This document shows, piece by piece, positions 8,220-17,081 of a stretch of DNA of 64,000 bases. A program made the translations under genes and the position numbers. The first letter of the stretch is position 1, and the number at the start of each line of letters is the position of its first letter. This DNA is from CAXBMB01 sp052078155. Its GTDB lineage: Bacteria; Pseudomonadota; Alphaproteobacteria; Kiloniellales; DSM-21159. The notes below the pieces were generated by a model that saw nothing but the letters and a program-made list of their open reading frames with translations, searched no databases and was not told the DNA's origin. Location: assembly GCA_052078155.1 (NCBI GenBank), contig JBQJBP010000002.1, positions 620,001-684,000 of the forward strand, written 5' to 3'.

Positions 8220-9647
8220 ATGGCTTTTGCTGATCTGGGTGTGGTTGAGCGCAGTGGGAATGACTTTATCGACAGCATCCTGGGGGACTCTGTCTGGGCC
8301 AATAGCAACGGTGGCTCGCCGGTCAACCTGACCTATTCCTTCCAGGTGGGGGCCACGACCCTGGAAGATGTAACCTATCAGGGAAAGTCCTGGGAACCCT
8401 TTGAAGAAGCGGCCTTTGTTCGGGCACTGACCAACTTTGAAGCCGTGGCGAACCTCACCTTTACCCAGGGCAGCGGTCAAACGGACCTGCGGTTCTACCT
8501 TGTTGATGAGACCGAGGAGTTCCTGGGCTATCAGGACGGACCAGAAGGTCTGGAGGAAGATGGCCGCGGCCTGTTCAGCTATACCTCAGAAGGCTGGAAC
8601 GAAGAGGGTCTGCAGACTGGGGAGGCCTATTACACCATCTTGCATGAGCTGGGGCATGGCGTGGGGCTGGGCCACCCTCATGACGATGGTTTCGGTAGCG
8701 GAATATTCCCCGGCATCGCCACGGAAACGGACCAGGACGGCGACGTCTTTGGGGAGCCTGATGATTTGGGACTGGACGATCTGAACCAGGGCGTCTTTAC
8801 GGTGATGAGTTACAACTTCAACTACACCGGCACGCCGTCGCCCAGTGATGATTACGGTCTGCCTGCCAGTTTGGGCGCTTTTGACATCTATGCGCTGCAG
8901 TTGATGTACGGCGCCAACCTGGATCATGCGACGGGAGATGATGTTTATCAGCTGGTTGACCAGAGCGGCAGCGGCAGTTCCTGGCAAACTCTGTGGGATG
9001 CGGGTGGCAACGACGTCATATCCGCCCAAGGCAGTGATGTTGATGCGTTGATAGACCTGCGCGCCGCGCCTTTGGTGGGCGAACAGGCCGGTGGCTATCT
9101 CTCCCAGGCGGAAGAGGTGACGGGCGGCTTCGTCATCGCCCATGGTGTGGTGATTGAAGAGGCACTGGGGGGACAGGGCAGCGATACCCTGCGGGGCAAT
9201 GAGGCCAACAACAACCTGGGCGGCGGCGCCGGGCAGGATGACCTCTTTGGCGCAGCCGGTGGCGATTTCCTTCAGGGCAACCAGGGCCAGGACTTCCTGC
9301 AAGGCAATCAGGGCGACGACACCATCAGGGGCGGGAGCGGCGACGATACCCTGCGGGGCGGACAGGGCAATGACACCCTCTACGGCGACAAGGGCGACGA
9401 TGTCCTCTTCGGTGATTTTGGCGGTGAGGTTTTCTATGGTGGCGATGGCGCTGACCGCTTTGTCATTCGCGGTGGCGACGGTCAGGACAGGATCGAAGAC
9501 TTTGATGCGGCAAGCGGAGACCGCCTGGAACTGAGAAGTGGCTTCAGCAGCAGCGAGGACAGCGATGGAGTTATCGTTGCGCTGGACGACGGTGGTGAGG
9601 TTTTCCTGGTGGGGGCCAGCGGTTTTTCTGATGACTGGGTAGTTTAG
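8220..9647 (+). CDS. Secreted M10 (serralysin-type) metalloprotease with RTX repeats, paralogue 3
   Basis: A 475-residue protease. The ATG at 8220 is chosen because it gives MAFADLGVVE, aligning with the first residues of the other two; a TTG lies one codon before. Zinc motif HELGHGVGLGH from His142; Met-turn VMSYN at Met196. It has a shorter RTX block (about residues 315-400) and a different C-terminal module: RFVIRGGDGQDRIEDFD followed by an acidic-hydrophobic end DDWVV, closer to classical serralysin ends than the GGGFFL type of paralogues 1 and 2. Its TAG stop is the first triplet of repeat copy C. Older divergence than the 1/2 pair. Confidence 0.92.
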   Translation: MAFADLGVVERSGNDFIDSILGDSVWANSNGGSPVNLTYSFQVGATTLEDVTYQGKSWEPFEEAAFVRALTNFEAVANLTFTQGSGQTDLRFYLVDETEEFLGYQDGPEGLEEDGRGLFSYTSEGWNEEGLQTGEAYYTILHELGHGVGLGHPHDDGFGSGIFPGIATETDQDGDVFGEPDDLGLDDLNQGVFTVMSYNFNYTGTPSPSDDYGLPASLGAFDIYALQLMYGANLDHATGDDVYQLVDQSGSGSSWQTLWDAGGNDVISAQGSDVDALIDLRAAPLVGEQAGGYLSQAEEVTGGFVIAHGVVIEEALGGQGSDTLRGNEANNNLGGGAGQDDLFGAAGGDFLQGNQGQDFLQGNQGDDTIRGGSGDDTLRGGQGNDTLYGDKGDDVLFGDFGGEVFYGGDGADRFVIRGGDGQDRIEDFDAASGDRLELRSGFSSSEDSDGVIVALDDGGEVFLVGASGFSDDWVV

Positions 9648-9775
9648 AGTCTTATCGTTTAAATTGGAATCACGAGGTGATTTCACACAGAACGTGATTA
9701 AGCCTCTTTTCAATATCTTAGAGGATGATTTACGGTTTAGGCAGAGGCGGCTTTTGCTGCCTTTGCATGGTGTCC
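9645..9775 (-). repeat. CTAG-bounded intergenic repeat, copy C (decayed at far end)
   Basis: Begins TTTAGAGTCTTATCGTTTAAA, continues GGAATCACGAGGTGAT, CCTCTTTTCAATATCTTAGAGG and ACGGTTTAGG, matching the inverse orientation of the family. The TAG at its beginning is the stop codon of protease 3. The far end is diverged and its limit is approximate. Confidence 0.7.
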
Positions 9776-9901
9776 AATGCTGTCAGTGAGCTCACAGCGT
9801 GACCCTGCTTTTGGTATGCCAGAAAATGAGTCATGCCCTTGCTTTAGCGGTCCGGCGTTTCAGCGGTCCGGCATTTTCCACAATAGCAACCACCCACCTG
9901 G

Positions 9902-10762
9902 TCAGTCGTTCAGTTTCTCTTTGATCAGTTGATAGCGGCGGCGGCTGACCGGCACCTGATCTCCGTTGCTCAGTCGGCAGAGATAGGCACTGCCGGATCT
10001 GCTGAAACTCTCGATATGGGACAGAGCGATCCAGTGAGAGCGGTGGCACTGCAGCCCCGGCAGCGGCAACAGCTTTTCTACACAGCTGCCGAACTGTTCA
10101 CTTAACAGCGCTTTGCCCTGACTGGTGGTTATCTCCACATAGTGATCCTGGGCATGCAGCCGGATGATGTCCTGCCCCAGTTTTCGGGGGATGGAGGGGA
10201 TCATTTCCTGCAGAAGGGGACGGGGATCCAGCACAGCCTCTGCCTGAACCCTGTCCTGGCCGCTGCGGACTGGCTCCAGCGATTGTCTTTCTTCTTGTGA
10301 TGACCTGCCCAACTGCACCCCAAGGAACACAAAGAGCGCGGCCACCGCATAGGTCAGGGGCGCCACGGCCAGTGTTTCACTGATTAAGATCTGCAGAAGG
10401 TTCAGCGATGACGTCAGTTCATCGTCCGGAATGCCCAGGCCGTAGTCCAGAAAGAGGGACAGCGGGGCGAAGAACAGCGGCAGGGGAAGGAAGGCAGCTG
10501 CCAGCGTCACCAGCGGCGGATAGTGCAAACGATTGAGCAGCCGCAGAAGCAGCAGCAGCAGGCCAGCTATCAGAAAGATGTGGGAAGCCCAGAGGCCAAA
10601 GGAGGTCACAAGGGGAAGATTGGCCGTGTGGTCTGGCTCAATGGCGACGGCCAGCGCCCCGCCAATGAAGGACAGCACCAGCAGTTTTCCCGGCTGCAAC
10701 CGGGCAAGTAGGTCTTCGGTGGTCAGTGTTCCCCGAAGCAACTGTTTGATGGACTCTGGCAC
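9902..10762 (-). CDS. Membrane-anchored LytTR-domain transcription regulator
   Basis: 286 residues from GTG 10762, which has AAGGA 8-12 bases upstream; a longer frame from GTG 10834 is possible. Four hydrophobic segments in the first 170 residues (LLVLSFIGGALAV, HIFLIAGLLLLLLRLL, LVTLAAAFLPLPLFFA, TYAVAALFVFLGVQL) form a membrane domain. The last 100 residues are a LytTR DNA-binding domain: IIRLHAQDHYVEI, then HRSHWIALSHI and VPVSRRRYQLI, with the conserved basic contacts. It probably senses something in the membrane and binds DNA directly without a receiver domain. It is divergent from the cytochrome b561 gene, a plausible target. Confidence 0.85.
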   Translation of the reverse strand: MPESIKQLLRGTLTTEDLLARLQPGKLLVLSFIGGALAVAIEPDHTANLPLVTSFGLWASHIFLIAGLLLLLLRLLNRLHYPPLVTLAAAFLPLPLFFAPLSLFLDYGLGIPDDELTSSLNLLQILISETLAVAPLTYAVAALFVFLGVQLGRSSQEERQSLEPVRSGQDRVQAEAVLDPRPLLQEMIPSIPRKLGQDIIRLHAQDHYVEITTSQGKALLSEQFGSCVEKLLPLPGLQCHRSHWIALSHIESFSRSGSAYLCRLSNGDQVPVSRRRYQLIKEKLND

Positions 10763-11036
10763 CCTATGCGTCCTTTCCAGCCTTTCGTCAGCGGTAATCC
10801 TGCAACCGTTGGCGCGGTGACTGAAACCGGTCACGAGAAATCCGGACCTTTGACTGTTTCTTAGTTGTGAAAGCCGCCTGGCGCAATCAGTTCACCAGAC
10901 ACGGACGTCGCTGAGCCTGTTCGGGCAGACCTAAGGGCTTTGCCGGAAAAGCTGTCTGATGACAGCGGGCATCACATCATCACACGAAAGACCCCCGCCC
11001 TGACAGATCGCAGGTCAGGTGGAACCGGAGGAAATC

Positions 11037-11624
11037 ATGGTCGGACTGGAATATTCCAACGGGCAGGAGACCTATAGCAGCGGACTGAGACTGTTGCATT
11101 GGATCATGGCCTTGGGCTTTCTGTTTTTATGGAGTTGCGGCTTTGCCATGACGCGCCTTGTGGCAGAGGATTCCGCTCTGGAAGAGCTTTTGTTTGATCT
11201 CCACATTTCAATCGGTGTGACGATGCTCGGCCTGCTGGCGCTGCGGGTCATCCTGCGTTTGGTCGGCCCGATCCCCCCGGCCCATCCGGGATTACAGGTC
11301 TGGGAAGTGCTGGCCTCTCATCTGGGTCATCTTTTCCTCTATCTGCTGCCCTTTATGGTCATTCTGGTGGGCTGGGCCGAAACGAACTTTGGCGGCCACA
11401 GTGTCAGATGGTTTGGTGCTTCCTTGCCTGCGGTGTTTCCTACCACCGACCTGCTGTGGGGTCTGAACCCGTCCGAAATTGCTGAAACGCTGCATCGCTG
11501 GCTGGCTTACAGTCTTTTGGTGCTGGTGGTTGTCCATGTGCTGGCTGTGGTCAAGCATCGCTGGATGGATGGTCATGATGTGCTGCATCGCATGACCTTT
11601 TCCAGACACCGCAGCGATCAGTGA
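11037..11624 (+). CDS. Cytochrome b561-family di-haem membrane protein
   Basis: 195 residues with four membrane helices. ATG 11037 is chosen because GGAGGA lies 6 bases upstream. Candidate haem ligands are His in LHWIMALGFL (helix 1), the His pair in SHLGHLFLYLLPF (helix 3) and those in HRWLAYSLLVLVVVHVLAVV (helix 4), the pattern of bacterial b561/YodB-type proteins that pass electrons between quinol and periplasmic acceptors or dispose of superoxide. It is divergent from the LytTR regulator and 296 bp before msrA, which hints at an oxidative-stress link, though that is inference. Confidence 0.88.
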   Translation: MVGLEYSNGQETYSSGLRLLHWIMALGFLFLWSCGFAMTRLVAEDSALEELLFDLHISIGVTMLGLLALRVILRLVGPIPPAHPGLQVWEVLASHLGHLFLYLLPFMVILVGWAETNFGGHSVRWFGASLPAVFPTTDLLWGLNPSEIAETLHRWLAYSLLVLVVVHVLAVVKHRWMDGHDVLHRMTFSRHRSDQ

Positions 11625-11920
11625 GGCCCGTCTTCGCAGGTGGTGTTGCTCTTTGCGCCGCCTCTTGCCTGGAGTGATTTTGGGTTTAAAGGGGGCACTT
11701 CGGACCGATCCTCCGGGTGAAGGACTTCCTCCAATCAAGAGGGGAGACGGCGATTCATGAGTTCGGGCTTTTGATCATCAGGCAGATCGGGATGAATGCT
11801 CTCACTTGCCTGTGAAGGATAGTCTTCCAGGCTTGTCGTTCCGGCAGAGCCGCCTTACATCTAGAGGCAACTTGATCCCTGGGCCGTGACACGCCGGAAA
11901 CAGCAGAAGAGGCAAAAGAC

Positions 11921-12397
11921 ATGAGCAGAGAAACAGCCAGCTTTGGCGCCGGGTGCTTCTGGGGTGTGGAAGCGGCCTTCGCCGCTATGGAAGGGGTCAC
12001 TGAAACCGCCGTGGGATACATGGGCGGCAACACCCAGGACCCCACCTACAAAGAAGTCTGCTCGGACGATACCGGACATGCAGAGGTGGTTCAGCTGCAG
12101 TTTGATCCGGAAGTCATCAGTTACGAGACGCTGCTGAAAGCCTTCTTTGGCCTGCATGACCCCACCCAGCTGAACCGCCAGGGGCCGGACGTGGGACGGC
12201 AGTACCGTTCTGTCGTCTACTACCATGATGACGCGCAGAAAGCGGCGGCCGAACAGGTCAAGCAGGCGGAGGATCAGTCAGGCCGGCACAGGGGGCCTGT
12301 GGTAACAGAGCTGTCTGCTGCTCCGGAGTTCTTCCGGGCTGAAGAATATCATCAGCAATATCTGGCCAAGCGCGGACTTGCGTCCTGCAGCATCTAG
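11921..12397 (+). CDS. msrA: Peptide methionine sulfoxide reductase MsrA
   Basis: 158 residues, the length of single-domain MsrA. The active-site motif GCFWGVE has the catalytic Cys12, followed by the conserved GYMGG, a YKEVCS motif, GHAEVVQ and RQYRSVVYY. A Cys near the C-terminus (GLASCSI, Cys156) is placed as the recycling cysteine. It reduces the S-epimer of methionine sulfoxide in proteins, using thioredoxin. The TAG stop is part of a CTAGAGCGTGA sequence that begins repeat copy D. Family assignment is certain. Confidence 0.97.
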   Translation: MSRETASFGAGCFWGVEAAFAAMEGVTETAVGYMGGNTQDPTYKEVCSDDTGHAEVVQLQFDPEVISYETLLKAFFGLHDPTQLNRQGPDVGRQYRSVVYYHDDAQKAAAEQVKQAEDQSGRHRGPVVTELSAAPEFFRAEEYHQQYLAKRGLASCSI

Positions 12398-12460
12398 AGC
12401 GTGACTGGTCTGGTCAGAAGCATCAAACGGACCGAACCGACCCTTGGCTCAGCCTCTGAG
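12394..12460 (+). repeat. CTAG-bounded intergenic repeat, copy D (decayed fragment)
   Basis: Begins CTAGAGCGTGACTGGTCTGG and keeps AGAAGC and CCGAACCGACC-like pieces, then fades. The TAG at its start is the msrA stop. Confidence 0.5.
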
Positions 12461-12801
12461 ATCCGGAGACGAAAGTCAGGTTTTTGGCGCCCTGAAGCGA
12501 TGTGTCTGTATGCAGCTGGGTAGTGCCAATACTGTGACCCCTTGCCTGCCTGCCGCTGGATATTTGCCTGCCGCTGTCTTTCTGTCATTTGGCTTTCCCA
12601 CAGGAAAACACATTTGCAGCCCCGCCTGAATAGGCTAGATAGGGGCTCGAACTGCTGGCCGGTAACAAACCTTGTCTGGTTTGCTGCTGGCCCTGATGAC
12701 AGTGGGAAGAGACTGTTTTCGCTTTATCGGTTGATGTTTTGTGATGTCGCCGACAGCAAAGAGGTTTCTTTATCCGGTTCACCAACGAAGGAGACCCGAA
12801 G
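12461..12801. other. Non-coding stretch before DUF3126 gene
   Basis: No credible gene. It contains a direct duplication of TGCCTGCCGCTG (12547-12558 and 12565-12576, period 18). The last bases form the ribosome-binding site of the next gene. Confidence 0.5.
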
Positions 12802-13017
12802 GTGAAAGTAACTGAAATACAGCGCGTCCAGGCTTACCTGCGTGGCAAGTTTGGCACTGAACGGATCTCAGTCCATGGCCGTTCCGGCAAAGACGATTCC
12901 GCAGAGGTCAATCTGGGTGAAGAATTCATCGGCGTCATTTTCCGCGACGATGAAGAAGGTGAAGTCTCCTACGACTTCCACATGACCATTCTGGACATTG
13001 ACCTGCCAGACGTCTGA
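12802..13017 (+). CDS. DUF3126 family protein
   Basis: A 71-residue acidic protein beginning with GTG preceded by AAGGAG at good spacing. The text VTEIQRVQAYLR, then GEEFIGVIFRDDEEGEVSY and FHMTILDIDL in pieces matches the short DUF3126 family found almost only in alphaproteobacteria. Function unknown. It is a single-gene unit: an intergenic gap of 404 bp lies before it and a strong terminator follows within 45 bp. Confidence 0.85.
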   Translation: MKVTEIQRVQAYLRGKFGTERISVHGRSGKDDSAEVNLGEEFIGVIFRDDEEGEVSYDFHMTILDIDLPDV

Positions 13018-13060
13018 TTTTCTGCAGATTGATGGGGTGAGAACCGCCCCTGATTGGCAC

Positions 13061-13120
13061 AAAAAACACCGCCACGGCTTTGCCCGCTTCATTGGGGTTT
13101 CAGCCTGGCGGTGTTTTTTT
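13061..13120 (+). terminator. Intrinsic terminator after DUF3126 gene
   Basis: Perfect 14-bp stem AAAAAACACCGCCA (13061-13074) with its complement at 13106-13119, 31-nt loop, and a T run. It could also work in reverse, but no minus-strand gene ends nearby except from the far side. Confidence 0.8.
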
Positions 13121-13288
13121 GCGTAAGAGGGTCTGTTCGAAGGTTGTTCCGGGCTCTGCAGACGCAGGCCGGAGGTCACCAAAGAGCCTGAAGAGATCTC
13201 ACTTCAAGGCAACGGCCTGTCCACGCCCTTCGGTCGGGCAGGTGCTTGTGGTCGGCTCTGCAGTGAGGCCTTCAGAGCCGGGAAGGGC

Positions 13289-14020
13289 TTAGGCGGACGG
13301 CTGGTTTTTTTCTTCCCGAATGGCTTCTTCACCAGCGACCAGCGCCCAGGCCACCAGATCTTTCATCACTTTGCCCAGGGCCGTATCAAAGGCAACGGTT
13401 ATCGCTTCAATGCTGTTTCTTTCCGCGGTGACCAGTGTTTCACCGCGCCAATTGCTGACGATCACCCGCCGGGGCATGCGCACCAGTTTGCAGATCATGG
13501 CCACATGGGCTTCCGGAGCGCCCCCGTCCAGATAAGAAATCTGAAACTCCCGAACCTCAACCATCATCAGGAATTCGGCCCGCAGACCGACGGAACCGCG
13601 TCCCACACCGACAATTCTTCCGGAGTTTTCAAAGGACTCAACGATCAGCGTCTGCACCATACCAGGGACGGTGTCGATCCAGTTGGACCGGGCGAAATAC
13701 TCGATTTCATGCAGCTGACGTGTCAGGGCGACACGGGTGGTGTCCAGGCTGGCATCAGACGTTGGGGTGTCTATCAGCAACTGCCAGTCCACGTTGGGCA
13801 GGTCTTCCGGGAACGTGCTTTTGGGGGAGAGTTTGAAAAAGCGCGGCGGCGGGCCCTGATTGAGAATTCCGCCCCCGCAGGCACTCAACAGACCTGTCAT
13901 GGACAGAGCTGCGCCGCCCATCAGGAACTGACGGCGTTTGCTGTTGTGCTCTTTCGTTGGCAGAGCAGACTCCGGTTGGGCAGTTACCAGGGCGCCGTTA
14001 TGGGTTTTCTGTGCCTTCAT
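13289..14020 (-). CDS. Mla/Pqi-type ABC transport auxiliary lipoprotein
   Basis: 243 residues from ATG 14020. A hydrophobic N-terminal segment with lipobox LLSAC (Cys about 25 residues into the hydrophobic region, TGLLSACGGG) marks an outer- or inner-membrane lipoprotein. The rest fits the ABC-type auxiliary component family (PqiC-like): FFKLSPKSTFPEDLP, IEYFARSNWID and TLIVESFENSGRI. In E. coli PqiC sits under the outer membrane and receives the MCE tunnel protein. It is the fourth and last gene of the lipid transport operon and overlaps the MCE gene by 23 bp. The upstream TTG at 14041 is a less likely start. Confidence 0.8.
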   Translation of the reverse strand: MKAQKTHNGALVTAQPESALPTKEHNSKRRQFLMGGAALSMTGLLSACGGGILNQGPPPRFFKLSPKSTFPEDLPNVDWQLLIDTPTSDASLDTTRVALTRQLHEIEYFARSNWIDTVPGMVQTLIVESFENSGRIVGVGRGSVGLRAEFLMMVEVREFQISYLDGGAPEAHVAMICKLVRMPRRVIVSNWRGETLVTAERNSIEAITVAFDTALGKVMKDLVAWALVAGEEAIREEKNQPSA

Positions 14021-14981
14021 ATCCAGCCTGTCGATTGCCAAAGAGGAATTGTGCAGGATCGCGGTCCACGTCCCGCGTCACCCGGTTGAGAGAGCGCACC
14101 AGCGTGCGCGCTTCGGTCAGCAAAGCCGTCAGTTCATAAAGACCGCTGTTGGTGAAATCCCGGATCGGGATGCGGTTTTCTTTGACCAGGCCTTCCATTT
14201 CTTTGCTGACTCCGGTCAGGGCGTCAGAGGTTTTCTGGAACTTGTTGGCCGCAGTGGTGACGGAGACCAGGGCCTGCTCCGTTTTCATGCTGACGTTGCC
14301 GACTTCCGTGCGGACATCCCGTACCAGATCGGAGACTCCGGCGACCGACTCATTGACGGTGGCCATGGCGTTGGCCGCGTCCACGATAAAGCGGTCGATG
14401 TCACCGCTGCGATCAGCCAGTGCCTGAGAAAACGTGTTTACATTGGTCAGGGTGCTGTCGATGGTTGCCAGGTTTTTGTCACTGAGGACTTTTTTGGCCT
14501 TTTCCAGAAGCTCCCGTGCCGAGCTAACAGCTTCCGGAACACCTGACAGAACCTGTTGCAGGGCAGACGGCATGGTCTTGATTCTGGGGTATTTGTGTCC
14601 GGCTTTCTTCTCCAGTGGCGGGCTGTTGGGATCACCGCCCTGCAGCAGGATGTAGCGCCCGCCGGTGATGCTGGCCATCTCCTGGCTGGCAACCGTATCG
14701 GCATTGATGGGGGCCAGGGACTGAACTTCGATGATCACCGCCACATTGTTGGGGTTTTCTTCATCCAGGCTGATTTTAAGCACCTGCCCGACGGGGACCC
14801 CGTTGTAGCGCACCACGCCCCCTTTGTTCAGGCCGGTGACGGAAGAGGAAAAGACCAGCTCATAATGTTTGAAGGAGACGTCGAACTGGAACTTTGCCAG
14901 CCAAATGACGAACCCCAGCAGGCCCAGGAAAAAGACCAGGACAAAGCCACCGACCAGCAGGTAATTGGCACGTGTTTCCAT
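13998..14981 (-). CDS. mlaD: MlaD-like MCE domain protein
   Basis: 327 residues. One N-terminal membrane anchor (YLLVGGFVLVFFLGLLGFVI) followed by an MCE domain (about 35-120) with VTGLNKGGVVRYNGVPVG and GRYILLQGGD, then a long helical region up to the C-terminus. Such proteins form hexameric rings that pass phospholipids or other lipids across the periplasm. Longer than E. coli MlaD (about 183 residues), as is usual for the alphaproteobacterial form with a helical tail. It starts 3 bp after the ATPase gene stop. Confidence 0.9.
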   Translation of the reverse strand: METRANYLLVGGFVLVFFLGLLGFVIWLAKFQFDVSFKHYELVFSSSVTGLNKGGVVRYNGVPVGQVLKISLDEENPNNVAVIIEVQSLAPINADTVASQEMASITGGRYILLQGGDPNSPPLEKKAGHKYPRIKTMPSALQQVLSGVPEAVSSARELLEKAKKVLSDKNLATIDSTLTNVNTFSQALADRSGDIDRFIVDAANAMATVNESVAGVSDLVRDVRTEVGNVSMKTEQALVSVTTAANKFQKTSDALTGVSKEMEGLVKENRIPIRDFTNSGLYELTALLTEARTLVRSLNRVTRDVDRDPAQFLFGNRQAGYEGTENP

Positions 14982-14984
14982 GAA

Positions 14985-15935
14985 CTAACTATCCTCGCCG
15001 TTCTTCCGGGTATCCTGACCATCCGGCTTGGCGTCAGACCCTTGTTCTTTTCTGCCTGTCACCGCCAGACCCTGTGCTTCAGCATCGTCCAGTGCCTTTT
15101 CGGCAGAGCGTCCACGCGGGCCGTTGAAGTAGTCCTGCATCCAGGGATGGGGATCTTGTCGCAATTGGCTCAGCTTGCCAACCTTAACACGCTTGTCCAG
15201 CAGGACCGATACACGATCACAGGATGTAAAAAGTGTATCGAGATCGTGAGTAACCAGTACCACTGTCAGGCCCAGAGCCTGCTGAAGGTCCAGCACCAGT
15301 TCGTCAAAGGCACCAGCTGAGATCGGGTCCAGGCCTGCGGTCGGCTCGTCCAGAAACAGCACGTCCGGATCAAGCGCCAGGGCCCGGGCGATGCCGGCGC
15401 GCTTGCGCATGCCGCCGGAAATCTCGCTGGGTAATTTCGGCCCTGCGTCAGGCGGAAGGCCCGCCAGGGACAGTTTCACGTTGGCCACTTCCCGGCGCAG
15501 CGCCGGCGAGAGATTGCGGTGGGCTTTCAGCGGGACCTCAATGTTTTCCAGCACGGTCAGGGAGGAAAAGAGCGCCCCATCCTGGAACAGCACCCCGATG
15601 TTATCCAGCAGGTCGCCGGCCAGTTCGACCCCCAGCATCTCCCGGCCCATGATCTGGATGTGCCCTTTGCGCGGGCGCATCAGGCCAATCATGGTGCGCA
15701 GCAGAACCGATTTGCCGGTACCGGAACCGCCGACCAGTCCCATGACCTCGCCCCGTTTGGCGCTGAAGGCCAGTTCGTCATGAATGACCTTGGGTCCGAA
15801 CTGTGTTCTCAGACCCGATACCTCAATCACATTGTCGGGATTGCCCAGATCGCTTGCTGCGTCCAGATAATTCGGATCGGTCGGAGAGACCGCGGCAGGG
15901 ACGGGCAAACCAGAGGGATGCAGAGGCGTGTTCAT
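14985..15935 (-). CDS. mlaF: MlaF-like ABC transporter ATPase
   Basis: 316 residues. Walker A GGSGTGKS at 69-76, Q-loop FQDGALF, signature SGGMRKRAGIARAL, Walker B VLFLDEPTAGLD and the switch His in THDLD are all present. The SGGMRKR signature is characteristic of the MlaF/Ttg2A group. About 35 extra residues at the N-terminus and a charged tail of about 45 residues extend it beyond E. coli MlaF (269). It powers the MlaE permease. Spacing of 3 bp on both sides shows a tight operon. Confidence 0.93.
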   Translation of the reverse strand: MNTPLHPSGLPVPAAVSPTDPNYLDAASDLGNPDNVIEVSGLRTQFGPKVIHDELAFSAKRGEVMGLVGGSGTGKSVLLRTMIGLMRPRKGHIQIMGREMLGVELAGDLLDNIGVLFQDGALFSSLTVLENIEVPLKAHRNLSPALRREVANVKLSLAGLPPDAGPKLPSEISGGMRKRAGIARALALDPDVLFLDEPTAGLDPISAGAFDELVLDLQQALGLTVVLVTHDLDTLFTSCDRVSVLLDKRVKVGKLSQLRQDPHPWMQDYFNGPRGRSAEKALDDAEAQGLAVTGRKEQGSDAKPDGQDTRKNGEDS

Positions 15936-15938
15936 GTC

Positions 15939-17081
15939 TTACACCCCCACGATCGAATAGAAGATGTTGAAGATGGCATCGATGACAATGACCATGGAAA
16001 TGGCTTCCACAACGGAGCGCGTGGTGCGATACCCGACGGATTCAGCGCTGGACGTCACCTTCAGGCCCTCGAAACAGCCCACCAGAGCGATGACAAAGGC
16101 AAACACCGGGGCCTTGATCAGGCCGGCGGCCAGTGTGTTCAGGCCAACGGCGTCATTCAGCAGACGGGCAAACTGAATCAGATTAATGTCCAGAAAGACC
16201 CAGCACATCACAGCGCCGCCCAGCAGGCCCATGATGTTGGCGTAGAAAGCCAGCAAGGGCATGGACAGCACCAGGGCCAGGACCCGGGGCATGACCAGAA
16301 CTTCCACCGGGTGCAGGCCAATGGCCCGCATGGCGTCCACCTCTTCATTGACCTTCATGGTGCCGATCTGGGCGGTAAAGGCACTGCCGGAACGACCTGC
16401 AACGATGATGGCCGTGATCAGCACGCCCATTTCCCGCAGTACCCCGACACTGACCAGGTTGACCGTCAGGGACTGGGCCCCGAACTGGGCCAGCTGATCA
16501 ATGCCCATGTAGGCCAGAACCACACCTATCAGGAAGGACAGCAGCCCCACGATGGGCAGAGAATCAATGCCCGTGCGTTCCAGATGAAAGGCCAGTGAGG
16601 TCAGGCGAACGCGGGACGGGTGCTTGATACTCTGAAAGAACAGGATGGAAGTGAGCCCAAGAAAGGACAGCAGCTCCCTGGACTGTTCATAGATTTCAAT
16701 GGTGGCTTCACCGCAGCGTTCCACCATCGCGATGAAGGGATGCTTCTTTCTTTGCGGCGGGTCTGGCTGGACGGTTGCGGACACTTTGTCCAGCAGTCGG
16801 GTCCGGGCGGGGGACAGACCTTTCAGCGTCACCGTCACGCCGGAGTCTTCCAGACGGCGGCGGGTCTTGTGGATAAGCCAGGCGGCAGCCGTATCCATGA
16901 CCGCCAACGCGCTGAAATCAAAATCGGCGCGTTTTTCGTGAGAGGCGGTGAGGGAATCGAGGTAATCCGATTTTGCGGAGATGGTTTCCGTTGTCCAATG
17001 CCCGGCAAAAGACAGGGTCAGCAACCCGTTGTCCCGGCTTTCTGTCACCTCTGCTGTTTCCGATTGTACCCCGGCAGTCAT
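15939..17081 (-). CDS. mlaE: STAS-MlaE family lipid ABC permease
   Basis: 380 residues and the first gene of the operon. Residues about 10-100 form a STAS-like domain (LLTLSFAGHWTTE, FDFSALAVMDTAAAWLI), which in E. coli is the separate MlaB protein. The rest is the MlaE permease with five or six helices and the signature VTIIVAGRSGSAFTAQIGTMKVNEE-like block (here in shorter pieces: AGRSGSAFTAQIGTMKV and EEVDAMRAIGLHPVE). The fusion supplies both MlaB and MlaE functions. The ATG is preceded by a triplicated 15-bp sequence that creates minicistrons overlapping the start (see separate entry). Confidence 0.92.
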   Translation of the reverse strand: MTAGVQSETAEVTESRDNGLLTLSFAGHWTTETISAKSDYLDSLTASHEKRADFDFSALAVMDTAAAWLIHKTRRRLEDSGVTVTLKGLSPARTRLLDKVSATVQPDPPQRKKHPFIAMVERCGEATIEIYEQSRELLSFLGLTSILFFQSIKHPSRVRLTSLAFHLERTGIDSLPIVGLLSFLIGVVLAYMGIDQLAQFGAQSLTVNLVSVGVLREMGVLITAIIVAGRSGSAFTAQIGTMKVNEEVDAMRAIGLHPVEVLVMPRVLALVLSMPLLAFYANIMGLLGGAVMCWVFLDINLIQFARLLNDAVGLNTLAAGLIKAPVFAFVIALVGCFEGLKVTSSAESVGYRTTRSVVEAISMVIVIDAIFNIFYSIVGV

